Source: Phoma sp. XZ068 (lineage: Eukaryota; Ascomycota; Dothideomycetes; Pleosporales; Didymellaceae). From it: a stretch of 64,000 nt of DNA. The notes under the pieces are model-generated. The model was not told where the DNA came from and did not search any database. It saw only the letters and a program-made list of their open reading frames with translations. Below, in pieces: positions 1-9,874 of the stretch (position 1 is the stretch's first letter; each line of letters starts with the position of its first letter). A program made the translations under genes and the position numbers. Location: the NCBI GenBank assembly GCA_004835665.1, contig RBKR01000003.1, positions 496,001-560,000 of the forward strand. Reading direction: 5' to 3'.

Positions 1-176
1 GCGGCAAGGCTTATCGACGGCCGTGGGGCAGGCCGGCGCAGGGGTGTGCGCCCTTGGCGGCGGCGGTTGCTGGGGAGGGCCGCCGACGTCAACACGGGCC
101 CAAACACGCTGCACGCGCTGCATCGCCGCCCAAGCGAGCCATCGACGGCCAGTGCAACCCTCAGAGACACAGCATC

Positions 177-1447
177 ATGGTATGCGCCCGCCCGCCGCCT
201 TGCTTCTGCCGTGCCAGACTAACATGCTGCAGTCCGCGCCCACCGACGCGAAGCCGTCGCCGCTCTTCTTCAACAGCGCCCGCGGCTCGCGCCAGTCGCC
301 CTTTGGCCGCCCGGGCTCCATCAGACAGGGCTCGCCCTCGACAGCGCGCCCCTCGACGCCGACCAGCTCGCCGCTGAAGCCAAAGGAGACGCCCGGCGCC
401 CCGTCGCCCGCACCGCTCCGCCAGGCCACCACCAGCAACGCCTCGCAGAACGCGCCGCCATGGCTGAAGACGGGCGGCACTGCCAGTGCAGGAGAGCCGC
501 CTAGCTCGCCCGCACATCTCCGTTCGCCCTCGAGGGAACTGCGCTCGCCGTCAAGAGAACTGCGCTCGCCCTCGAGAGAGGCCCTGTCGCCCGGCCCACA
601 GCTGCTCTCGCCAGCGCGCGACCGCGCCGACCGTCCAGACTACACACGCAACCTGTCCAGCTCCACAAACGGCACCGTGCGCCCGCTCAGCACAGCATCG
701 CTCGCCGCAAAGTTCGACGGCGGCCGCGAGCGATCAAGCACGCCCCCGCTGGTCTCGCGAAACAGCACCCCACCCGTCGTCGACAGAGCTGCCGAAAAGA
801 TAGTCGAGAAGCCCATCGAAAAGGCCAAGGACACGCCCATATCGCCCGCAAAACCTGCCCTCGTCGACACACAGCCAGCCCAGCGCGCCTCTGCCCGCCC
901 GCCCATGATCCGCCAGACCACCAACGACGCCCTCTCCAAACTGCCCCCGCCCCTCCTCCACAGCATGCGCGAGTCCTTCAGCGTCATGGACCGCGACGAC
1001 GACGGCCACGTCAACGCCGCCGACGTCGCAGACATGCTCTCGCAGCTCGGTCTGTCTGCCACGCCCTCCACCCTCGCCACCTACTTCAACGGCGCACAGA
1101 GCATCAACCTCGCCACATATCTCAACACACTCTCCGACCTGCTCGGCGGACTCTCGCGGCCCAACGAGCTCAGTGCCGCCTTTGAAGCTTTTGACGATGG
1201 CGACGATGGCCAAATTGATCTGGCCGAGTTGAAGGATGCCCTGCTGCACACGGCCCCAGATGCCGGCGAGCACAGGCTGACCGAGCGCGAGATTGACATG
1301 GTCGTCGAGGGCTTCAGTGGGAGACGCGCGTTTGGCAAGGGAGGCAAGGGCCTGGGGAGGGGCGAGGTGTTTAGGTATCAAGAGTTCATGGCGAGTGTGA
1401 CGGGTGGAGCAGGAGGGGAGAATGCGGCATCGCCCGCTCCGGCGTGA
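177..1447 (+). CDS. Myosin regulatory light chain-like EF-hand protein with long disordered N-terminus
   Basis: Exons 177-179 and 233-1447; the 53-bp intron (180-232, GTATGC..GACTAAC..CAG) follows the ATG directly, so exon 1 encodes only Met. The protein is about 405 aa. Its first ~250 residues are Ser/Pro/Arg-rich and probably disordered, with three consecutive RSPSRE units at about 521-580. The C-terminal ~150 residues form a calmodulin-like fold. The first EF loop is DRDDDGHVNAAD; a second, degenerate one is DDGDDGQIDLAE. The spacing matches myosin regulatory light chains (Rlc1/Cdc4 type), and an RQTTN stretch just before the first EF-hand resembles the phosphorylated N-terminal segment of that family. 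Inferred role: light chain on a myosin II neck during cytokinesis or actin-based transport. A generic calmodulin-like protein is the alternative. An upstream in-frame opening reaches position 23, but the splice model explains the start better. Confidence 0.8.
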
Positions 1448-1774
1448 GCAAGGATATATGGGAGGCATTCATTGAGGGTATTGGGAATGGACGGTGTAGT
1501 GGAGTTTGGCGCAGAGATAGGTATACCTCGATGTATTATTTTGCGCAAGAATGAATCAATCTGTCAATACAGTGAACAACAGCGCCAATGACAATCTCAC
1601 AGTCGTGCATACTTTACGTTGGCGTTCAGTCACCATAACCATGTCACAAGCTTGAGCCACGCCGACTGACGAATCACCGTGGCCCGTGCGTCGAGTCCAA
1701 CGCTCTTGCCAAGACGTAAGCTGTCCTCTGCCATCATTCGGAGCGTCGCGTTCACTCTTTCGCATACGTCAATC
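1448..1774. other. Intergenic gap
   Basis: This is the 3' flank of the EF-hand gene and the promoter/5' UTR of the OST subunit gene. I see no ORF with family resemblance and no RNA gene. Confidence 0.6.
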
Positions 1775-2738
1775 ATGAAGGTCTCTTTCGGTTTCGTGTC
1801 TTCGCTCTTGCTTTCGGGCGCATCAATTGCCTCCGCTGCTGCTTGGAGCTTCCAAGATGCTACAGTTGCCATTGCCAGCAAAGGCGCTGGTGTTGGCGGA
1901 GCTTCCAAGGACAAGTGAGCTCAACTACGACTCGGATCCATTGAAGCTGAGACTAACCCTCCTCAGGCTCAGCGCTACAAAGCCCCTCGCGAAGACCGTG
2001 TCGCTAGGCGCAACCGATGCCTTGAAGCTCGACCTCACCACCGTCGACGGAAAGAATGCGAAGCGACCGCACCAGGCCTTCCTTACTCTGACGGATCCTA
2101 CAAGCGGACTCGAGGAGTCTTTCGTGCTCAGTGTAAAGGACAGCGGCAAGGGCAAGGTCTCTTTGGTAAGCAGCCCATTTCACTGCACCCGGCAATACTA
2201 ACACCCGCAGACGCACAAGGACCTACCCCACCAATTCCTCACTGCCTCCAAGCCAATTCCTGCCTCCATCGTCATTGCAGCCTTCGGCTCTTCCACCCCC
2301 TACAAGCAGAAGATCTTTGATCTCACTGTGAAACGCGATGCCAATGTGCCCCTCGCCATTCCGGAGGCGCCGCTCCGCTACGCTCCTGCGGCCGAGATCC
2401 ACCACATCTTCCGCGACGACCCCAAGTCGCCTCCCAAGCTAATCACCATTGTCTTTGCAACTGCTGTTGCTGCCACCCTCCCCATTCTGCTTGGTCTCTG
2501 GGCCACTCTGGGTGCCAACGTCAGCCACCTTGGCAAGGCTCTCGGTTCCGCTCCTGTTTCCCACGCCCTCTTCTACGGATCCATCATCGCCATGGAGGGT
2601 GTTTTCTTTCTTTACTACACAAGCTGGAACCTTTTCCAGACGCTGCCTGCTGCTGGCCTCGTAGGCGTGGTTGCATTCTTGAGCGGCAGCCGGGCGCTGT
2701 CCGAGGTTCAGGACCGTCGCCTGGCCGGCCTGAGATGA
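1775..2738 (+). CDS. SWP1: Oligosaccharyltransferase subunit, ribophorin II / Swp1 family
   Basis: Exons 1775-1914, 1967-2165 and 2211-2738 with GT-AG introns of 52 and 45 bp; 288 aa, close to yeast Swp1 (286 aa). It is an ER-membrane subunit of the oligosaccharyltransferase complex that transfers N-glycans to nascent proteins. The N-terminus is a signal peptide (MKVSFGFVSSLLLSGASIAS). A luminal beta-rich domain follows. The last ~100 residues hold three hydrophobic helices (starting at LITIVFATAVAATLPILLG), the ribophorin II membrane module. The start is the ATG directly before the signal peptide. Recognition rests on length, topology and the C-terminal pattern; I see no defect. Confidence 0.88.
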
Positions 2739-3072
2739 TTAGATTCAAGAAAGACGTGAGAAGTTACAAGTGTTGTATGCATATGCAATGGGCGATCATG
2801 GGATACTAAAAAGAAGCAGGAGCTTCATGCGCTCGGTGAACCCGACGCTAGACGTGAACACGTCACCGATAGACGAGAGTGGACGAAAATGAAACGATTT
2901 GTGCATTTGTTACAGTTTTGATCATGTTCTCGGCGTCAATGAAGGAAGCTTCTTTTTATGGTTATGTGAGGTGTTACGAGCACTAGAAAGTAAAGTGTTG
3001 TGGGTAAGTTCTTCTGTGTTCAGCTATCTGACCACGTCGAGGGTGATTGTCTTTTTAATGACAGGTTGAGTT
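2739..3072. other. Intergenic gap between convergent genes
   Basis: This is the shared 3' flank of the Swp1 gene (+) and the fumarylacetoacetase-like gene (-). No further gene is visible. Confidence 0.6.
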
Positions 3073-4302
3073 CTACACCCTCGCTGGCTTCACAACACCA
3101 ACGCACGCTCCAAAGCCCACTCCAGCACTACCATCACCGATGACAGCTTCGTAAGTCACCTCATCCCCATCCTCAAGGTATCTCAATTCACTTCCATCAC
3201 TCAGCTTACTGGCCTTTTTGCCATTCTTCGTCAGCTCAAGCAGACATCCATGCTCATGCTCCTTCTCCCCGCTCACGGTTCCACTCGCAATGAGATCACC
3301 GGTCCGCAACCCGCATCCTCCAATCGTGTGATGAGCAAGCATATGCCTGAGCGTCCAGTACATAGTCTCAAATCCCACTGTACACGTCGTCGTTCTCGCA
3401 CCACCTCGTGTAATCGCCCCAGTGAGCTGAACGTCATAGTTGACAGCCTTCTCATCGTCCAAGAAAGCCGCAACAGGCCACATCCTCTGCGGCGCAGGAA
3501 CCTCATGCGCCTTCAACGCCTCGAGCGTAATGACCCACGCACCCACGCTCGTCCCGAAATTCTTCCCATTAAACGGCCCCAGGGGATTCATTTCCAACCC
3601 TTGAATGTCCCGTGCAGACCAGTCGTTCACCAGCACCAACCCAAAGATATGGTCATCCGCATCTTTGGCGTGGAGGAACGTGCCTGGCGCCACCGGTCGG
3701 CCGACAACAGCACCAATCTCGAGTTCATAGTCCAGCGCACGGGATGCGCCAAAGATGACGTTCTTCTCCGCCGCGGTGTAGTCTTCGATATACTGCCCGA
3801 GCGGACGCGTAATTGGTGTCCCTGAGACGTATATTGAAGAACACCGCCCCGCGTAGCCGATGGGGTATTTTTGGAACCCGGGCGGGTAGAAGCGGGAGCC
3901 TATGATGGCTTCGCCTGCGTTGAGGACGTGGTTGGCCGACGCAGAGTAGTCTGTGAAGTCGCCAATGGAGACGGGTAGGTGCAGAGTGACTTCCTCCACA
4001 TTTTGGGAATAGTTCTTGTGGAGTTGTGCTTTGTATGTGGCTTGGATAGCGCTGCGGACTGCACTGTGCACTTCGCGTGGTTGTGCGGCGAACGCATTGA
4101 GTGTGGGTTGTGAAAATAAAGCTGGTAGATTTGGTATGGAAGGCACGGCTGCGAGGAAGTCTTCTTGTCCTGCGAGTTCAGCAAGGAAGATTACATCGTC
4201 GTCAATCCTCGTGACGGCTTGTGGCTGCGGTCTTTTGCTTGAGCTTGCAATGCCGTAGGGGATGTTATTGATCCCGAAATGGGACGTGTGTGCGTCGGCC
4301 AT
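3073..4302 (-). CDS. Fumarylacetoacetase-like hydrolase
   Basis: Uninterrupted 409-aa reading frame (human FAH is 419 aa). FAH enzymes cleave the C-C bond of fumarylacetoacetate to fumarate and acetoacetate. The metal ligands of the family are present: Asp118 (DFTDY), Glu193 and Glu195 (YELEIG), Asp227 (VNDWSARD). The catalytic His is His125 (HVLNAG) and the active-site Lys is Lys247 (FNGKNFG). Two positions differ from canonical FAH as I recall it: the GYHGR loop reads GYAGR, and the Tyr after ARDIQ..E is Met. The enzyme may therefore be a paralogue with another acylpyruvate-type substrate. It is not next to homogentisate dioxygenase or maleylacetoacetate isomerase, the usual fungal tyrosine-catabolism neighbours, but close to a cupin and an extradiol dioxygenase. 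The single exon is also unlike a typical housekeeping fahA gene. Confidence 0.92.
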   Translation of the reverse strand: MADAHTSHFGINNIPYGIASSSKRPQPQAVTRIDDDVIFLAELAGQEDFLAAVPSIPNLPALFSQPTLNAFAAQPREVHSAVRSAIQATYKAQLHKNYSQNVEEVTLHLPVSIGDFTDYSASANHVLNAGEAIIGSRFYPPGFQKYPIGYAGRCSSIYVSGTPITRPLGQYIEDYTAAEKNVIFGASRALDYELEIGAVVGRPVAPGTFLHAKDADDHIFGLVLVNDWSARDIQGLEMNPLGPFNGKNFGTSVGAWVITLEALKAHEVPAPQRMWPVAAFLDDEKAVNYDVQLTGAITRGGARTTTCTVGFETMYWTLRHMLAHHTIGGCGLRTGDLIASGTVSGEKEHEHGCLLELTKNGKKASKLSDGSELRYLEDGDEVTYEAVIGDGSAGVGFGACVGVVKPARV

Positions 4303-5230
4303 TTTGGTCTTTGGTGTTGATAACCGCTTTGGAGCTGCGACAGATTTGGTATGATGAATTGTAGAGCCTCACGTCCGGAAGCTTCGGGTACTCTGTACGA
4401 AGGTTCGATGCAAAGCTACATCAGATATTGGCATTGATTGTCGGACCGTAACATGGTTATTAAACCAGCCGAGGTTCGATATGTGCGTCGACATGAGATC
4501 TTCTGTCCTTACCATTGTCACTGGCTTTCGTTATCCTTCAAGGCATTCTGGCGATGTTCGGACCGGGTGCCTCCACATCGGGGACCCGCTTCTTGTACCC
4601 TGGACACGCGGGTTCGGTGGGGCAGCCATTCTAGGCTTGCTTGTCAGATCATACACCAGGGTACTGCATGCAGCTCCGTCACGCCACTTTCTGGAACTCA
4701 GCCATGAACTGTTCAAGTGTAGTCCTAAGGCCTACGAGGCGCCCGTTATGGAACTTTTGCTCCTCCAGTAAGCGGCCACGGTGTAGAGCCAAATAAGTCT
4801 TTTCTGTCCTTAGCAATTGCGCACTTCCCTCGGGGAGCATCATCCTCTGCCCTTCCTCCGCTATCGTGTGTGAACACGTCGAAGCTCGGTACGACCGTTG
4901 CCCGGCCACGTCGTACTTCGTACGGTACATCCCCCGCAGTAGCCATGCTGCTGGGAAGGTGCAATTTACCACGTAGTATTCGGCAGTTGATGGCAACCAT
5001 TGAGGGAAGACATTCGCTCTCCACATCGGGAAGGGTCCGAGGCACAGGGCTGTTCGGACCGAACATTCATACCGTACAAGTCTCGTGGTTTGATCCATTT
5101 ACTGTTTAGCTACGAACTGAAGAAACTCGGACCGAAATATTCACACATTGCAATTCTCCCAGTCTGTTTCATTCTTTCTCAAACAAACGTCGAACGACAT
5201 TGTCACCCAGAAGCTCTCATTGTCTGCATC
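4303..5230. other. Divergent promoter region
   Basis: This 0.9-kb gap lies between the divergent FAH-like and cupin genes. Short ORFs occur on both strands but none has recognisable composition or domains. An in-frame ATG at about 5000 would extend the cupin protein N-terminally, with a peptide unlike the family, so I treat it as 5' UTR. Confidence 0.55.
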
Positions 5231-5791
5231 ATGTTGTCCAGACCCGATCTTGAGAACAAGCTCCCCAGCTTAAAGCGCTATGTTACGACCCACGACACCA
5301 CGACGAAGAAGGCAGTCTTCTCGGACGCTGTCGACGAGACGTTGAAATGGGACAGGCTACCCGGCGCAGATTTTGGCCTTGCGTATGTCACAAAAGGGCA
5401 CCCTGTCCAACTGAACAACAATGCCGATATCAACGTCTACACCCCCTTCCTCGACAAGGCCCCCGGGCTCGTCACATCTGGAGGCACAGTCTTGCGTTTT
5501 GTCGACATGGAACCTGGCCTGCTATCGCCAATGCACCGAACAATATCACTCGACTATGGTGTTGTGCTCGAGGGCGAGGTCGAGTTGGTGCTTGATTCCG
5601 GCGAGACTCGTATCTTGAAGCGTGGCGATGTTGCGATTCAAAGAGGCACGATGCATGCTTGGAGGAATTTGAGCAAGGACAGCTGGTCGAGGATGATGTA
5701 TGTGCTGCAGGAGAGTAAACCGGTGGAAGTTGGAGGGGAGGTATTGAAAGAGGATTATGGGACCATGGAGGGCGTTCCTGCTTCTCACTAG
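5231..5791 (+). CDS. Cupin-domain protein
   Basis: A 186-aa single-domain cupin. The core is the conserved stretch PGLLSPMHRTISLDYG followed by VLEGEVELVLDSGETRILKRGD and QRGTMHAWRN, matching the two cupin motifs. Metal ligands are probably the His of MHRT and the His of TMHAW; the usual HxH of motif 1 is reduced to HRT. The reaction is unknown: members of this small family include isomerases, decarboxylases and oxygenases of aromatic or polyketide metabolism. The start chosen is the ATG before LSRPDLENKLP. It lies between an FAH-type hydrolase and a CocE-type hydrolase and may belong to the same pathway. Confidence 0.85.
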   Translation: MLSRPDLENKLPSLKRYVTTHDTTTKKAVFSDAVDETLKWDRLPGADFGLAYVTKGHPVQLNNNADINVYTPFLDKAPGLVTSGGTVLRFVDMEPGLLSPMHRTISLDYGVVLEGEVELVLDSGETRILKRGDVAIQRGTMHAWRNLSKDSWSRMMYVLQESKPVEVGGEVLKEDYGTMEGVPASH

Positions 5792-6195
5792 ATACGTTCA
5801 GAGTTCATAGAAGAATCAGTATTATCATAGACAGGGTTGCATTGTGCGATCTTGAAACCTATGTAATTAATCGATGCTTTGGCTTTGGCTGTGTGACATG
5901 TACAGACGCAAGTGCATACAACGTCAACATGACAATTATCTCGAGGTATCGTCTTGCTAACTTTCATGAACTCCTCTTCAATCTCCCAATTCCAGCTCTT
6001 GATTACGAGTGTGCATAACTTCTCCGATGCTTCGTACCACGCCTTCCGTGCTTGGTCCGCAAACCTCGGTAGTCCCCCACATTCCGTCCCTCACAACCCC
6101 TCGGAACCGGCACACGTCACGACATTCAATATATACTGAATTGTCCAACATGTGAGTCCACACTCATTTTCGCTGCCATTGCCACGACTGACACG
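5792..6195. other. Intergenic gap
   Basis: This is the 3' flank of the cupin gene and the promoter of the downstream co-oriented hydrolase gene. Nothing else is supported. Confidence 0.55.
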
Positions 6196-8096
6196 ATGTC
6201 CGAACAGCTAGAAGTGAAGAAAGCGCACAAGGTCGACGAGACCTCGTTCCCTTACATTTTCGAGGAGAACGCTGAGGTCCCGCTCAAGACGAGCTCACAA
6301 GGCATTGTCAGAGTCAATGTCTACAGACCGAAGTCTACCAAAGACGGGACAAAGCTTCCTGTGCTGGTGACTTATGGTCCGTACGGAAAGGACATTCACT
6401 ACAAAGAGTATACACCACCAGCACTGGCCCTAGTCTTTTGATCTGACATGTCCAGTTTCCACGCAAAATCGTACTCTGAAGTCAACCCAGAGCACCACTC
6501 CGATCACTCAGCATGGGAGACACCAGACCCTGGTTTCTGGACAAAGCACGACTATGTAATCGTACGCGCTGATGAGCGGGGCCTTGGGCAGTCGCCAGGC
6601 TTCCTTGACACCATGTCCCGCGGAACAAGTGAGTGCTTCTTCGACGTTGTCGAGTGGGCTTCCGAACAACCTTGGTCGTCTGGAAAGGTCGGCCTGCTTG
6701 GTATCAGCTACTACGCTGGGTCACAGTGGCGCGTAGCTGCTCGCAAACCGAAGGGATTGGCAGCAGTCATTCCTTGGGAAGGCATGAGTGATTATTACCG
6801 TGATCGTTGCAGACACGGTGGTATTTTGAGCAACAAATTCATTGATTTCTGGTGGTAAGTATCAGACTAGGTTCCAACCACCGTTCACCTTGCTGACCTT
6901 CTCCGAGGAACCGTCAAGTCATTACAAATCAGTACGGACGACCAGGACGAGCAGCACGAAACTGGGGGCCAGACACTGTTGATGGTGATCTATCTGAACA
7001 AGTTCGAGCGAAGAACCGTCAAGACCAAACCATCGACACGAATGCGTCCAAGTTCCGCGACGAGATCTACTACGCAAGCAAAGAATACGATATGAGCGAT
7101 ATCGAAGTACCATTACTCTCGGTGGGAAACTGGGGCGGTATTTTGCTTCACCTCCGAGGCAACATCGAAGGCTATACCCATGCTGGGTCGGAATTCAAAT
7201 ACCTGCGAATGATCACAGGCCGCCACGACTTGCCTTTCTTCTACAAAGAAGAGGTCGAAGTGCAGCGCAGCTTCCTCGACGCATTCCTCAAGGGTGACGA
7301 CAGGGTGGGCTGGTCCGTAAAGGGTAAACTCCCACCAGTCGACATTGTGCTTAGGAAGGGCGATGTGGGCTTCGACAACTCGGAAGCCGAGAAGGTCTAC
7401 GAAAGGCGGACGGAGAACGAGTGGCCTATCGCGCGCACACATTACACCAAGTTCTATCTCACGCCCTCACAAACACTCACGCCTGTGCAACCGATCACGA
7501 ACCGCCCACAGAAGCTTTCTTACGAGGCTTTGGGTACATTGGACAATCCTAAACTTCTCCAATTTACCACTGCTCCTTTTGAAGAGGAGACAGAGATCAC
7601 TGGCCACATCGTGGCGCACTTGAATGCGTCACTCTCGCCTCATGCCACCGGCGCCACGCCGTCTGACATCGACTTGTTTCTAACACTCCGCTACATCTCC
7701 CCCGAAGGCAAGGAAGTACATTACACAGGCACAGCTGGCGATCCCATACCCCTTGCCAAGGGCTGGCTGCGCGTTAGCCTGCGCAAGACCAATCCCAACC
7801 ACCCCAAGCATCGCGAGTACCTCCCATGGCGGGACTACTTTAGCACAGACGTGCAACCAGTCATTCCTGGCGACGTCTACGAGGTTGATGTCGAAGTTTG
7901 GCCAACGAACGTCATCGTTGAGAAGGGTGGGAAGCTTGTTTTTGAGGTCAGCAGTGGAGATACACAGGGCAGTGGCATCTTCCAGCACAACCACCCGGAG
8001 GATAGGAGTGAAAAGGTATTTGCAGGTTTGAACCATTTGCACTTTGGTGAAAAGTTTGTGAACTATGTCACTCTGCCCATCGTACCACCTAAATAG
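6196..8096 (+). CDS. CocE/NonD-type hydrolase (X-Pro dipeptidyl-peptidase S15 family)
   Basis: Exons 6196-6407, 6456-6854 and 6908-8096 with introns of 48 and 53 bp; 599 aa. The second splice junction restores W-N-R-Q-V-I-T-N-Q-Y, needed for continuity. The N-terminal alpha/beta-hydrolase domain carries the nucleophile elbow GISYYAG (Ser155) and the preceding VRADERGLGQSPG loop typical of CocE-like acyl hydrolases. The C-terminal third (from about EITGHIVAHLNAS) is the beta-sandwich of X-Pro dipeptidyl-peptidases. No signal peptide, so probably cytosolic. These enzymes hydrolyse esters or amides such as cocaine-like esters, glutaryl amides or prolyl peptides; the substrate here cannot be read from sequence. 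Neighbouring cupin and extradiol dioxygenase genes suggest a role on an aromatic ester. Confidence 0.9.
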
Positions 8097-8563
8097 AAGT
8101 GTGCTTTGTCGGCTTGGAATACACGGAGTCGAAGAACAGACGAAGCAATTAGATAGATCAATAGCTGGTCAATATCCGGTCTCTTTGCCAGTAGAAATAC
8201 GCATAAGTGCAGATATAAGCTCATGGTACATTCGTTTCGACCTTATTTCGTGGAGTATGGAAACATCATCTTTGACAAGAGCCCGACAATGTGCATATTC
8301 CACCAAGGAGTACAGCATCAACCAATCCTTTCATTGTCATGTTATGATCCTCAGGATTCTCTAAATAAATCAACATAGACTAGAGGTATCTCAAATCACA
8401 TGTGTTACAACATGTTACTTGTTGTGCGTAAGTAGTGTAATCATAGGATTAATCTAAATAGGACCCGTTCGCGTTCTCACTATCTTATGCACCCCCGAAA
8501 GCTAAATTTTTGATATAATTTATGATATGACTACGCAAATGAACGCCGCATATACCGGACAAA
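8097..8563. other. Intergenic gap between convergent genes
   Basis: This is the AT-rich 3' flank shared by the CocE-type hydrolase gene (+) and the extradiol dioxygenase gene (-). No ORF or RNA is supported. Confidence 0.55.
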
Positions 8564-9433
8564 TCAAGCCTTCTGCCACTTCCCAACCGTGAACTGGCTG
8601 TTGCACATATTCACCAACTCCCAAGTTTCGGCCCCCAACACACATTCCTCGCCACTCCTTGGACTTGCATCTACTACACCCACAACAAAACACGCTGCCA
8701 TGTAATGATCATCTGTCGCGTGTGCATCCCTAAACATAGGGTGTTTCATCAATCTTGTGATGCCTCTCGTCACAGCGCCTTTCGGCGCTCCTTTCTTACA
8801 GCTCCTGATGAAGACATCCTCGACACTCTGTCGAAACTCAAGCATTGGTGCTTCGGGCGGGTATGGCTGAGCGAGGTTGTTAGAATACCTTAACATCTGG
8901 CCCCAGTGGTTGCGGTAGAGGTTATGCACAGCGCCGCCAGTGCCGATGATGAGATATCCTTGCTCGCGAAAGGGGGCAAGGATGCTTCCGACACGAGCAT
9001 GCAGATGCGGATCGAAGCGCCCATTCATGCTGATGAGTGTTGTCGGTGGACATTTAGAAGGGAACATTCGAATTAAGATGAGATATGTGTCGTGGATCCA
9101 GTCAAACTTGTCGTTTGGGCGGGCATCGATACCTTGCTCTCGTAAGGCTGCGATACACTTTTTCCCTGTACCCAGGTCGGGGTTCAGCTCGTAATCAACG
9201 TATTTGCTGGGGTGGACGTAGGCCACGGGTGACTTGTTGGGTTTAGGATTCATAGCTACGTCAATGCGGTTTACACCTCGGGCATCCCAATGCGCGCCCA
9301 TCATGATGATGCCTTTGATGCCGTGACGGAGGGCCTCGTCGCCGCAGGCCTTCCAGTAATCTGCCGAGGACGTTTCCTCGCCCAACATCATGGTTGAGCC
9401 GTGGGAGAAGAAGTGGATTGGTGGGATAGCCAT
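8564..9433 (-). CDS. LigB / 4,5-DOPA-type extradiol ring-cleavage dioxygenase
   Basis: A 289-aa single-exon protein of the class III extradiol dioxygenase (LigB/DODA) family, non-haem iron enzymes that open catecholic rings. Expected ligands are visible: His11 (FFSHGS) near the N-terminus and His48 (MGAHWDARG), followed by a TGGAVHNLYRNHW motif and a C-terminal DDHYMAACFVVG segment. Length and motif order match fungal and plant DODA-like proteins. No targeting signal. In this context the likely substrate is a hydroxylated aromatic, perhaps made by the FAD monooxygenase encoded at 17.7-19.9 kb; that link is inference. It shares a ~440-bp divergent promoter with the zinc-finger regulator gene. 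Confidence 0.9.
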   Translation of the reverse strand: MAIPPIHFFSHGSTMMLGEETSSADYWKACGDEALRHGIKGIIMMGAHWDARGVNRIDVAMNPKPNKSPVAYVHPSKYVDYELNPDLGTGKKCIAALREQGIDARPNDKFDWIHDTYLILIRMFPSKCPPTTLISMNGRFDPHLHARVGSILAPFREQGYLIIGTGGAVHNLYRNHWGQMLRYSNNLAQPYPPEAPMLEFRQSVEDVFIRSCKKGAPKGAVTRGITRLMKHPMFRDAHATDDHYMAACFVVGVVDASPRSGEECVLGAETWELVNMCNSQFTVGKWQKA

Positions 9434-9874
9434 GTTGACGGTTTTGGTGTCCTTGCAAGGTCCTGCTTATATGAGAGAGAAGGAATTTTGTTGTTGTTCT
9501 TTCAAATTCGACGGCTTAGCAAATAACGAGCTTGCGAGATTGATAAATGAGGTCGAGGGTGAAAGGGGTATCCGCTGACTTCCGACGCAACTGCCGGATG
9601 CGTTGTATTTGCACGCCGAAGTATAGACGAATGCCAATGTTCAATGTGATGCGCACGCTCTGTCTTCGGGCTCATCTTGAACAAAGCTTGACCAAAGGCT
9701 GAGGTGTTCGTAATGTGGGGCAGATTTGAGGTTCGGGTCTCAGCCTAGACCACATTCCCCTCCCGCATTGTCCGCGCGTGGTTGTTTCGCTCTCCCACTC
9801 CCCACAATCCAGCTGTCCCCAGATTCTCCTCCACCTCGCTTCCCCCGCAGGCACTGTCGTTCAATCAACAGGCA
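9434..9874. promoter_or_regulatory. Divergent promoter between dioxygenase and transcription-factor genes
   Basis: A 441-bp gap between the ATGs of the extradiol dioxygenase (-) and the zinc-finger regulator (+). Its role as a bidirectional promoter is inferred from gene orientation. I did not identify individual binding sites. Confidence 0.45.

Noticed and set aside
5000..5230. N-terminal extension of the cupin protein from an upstream in-frame ATG
   Set aside because: The extra 77 residues are unlike any cupin N-terminus and the internal ATG fits the family.
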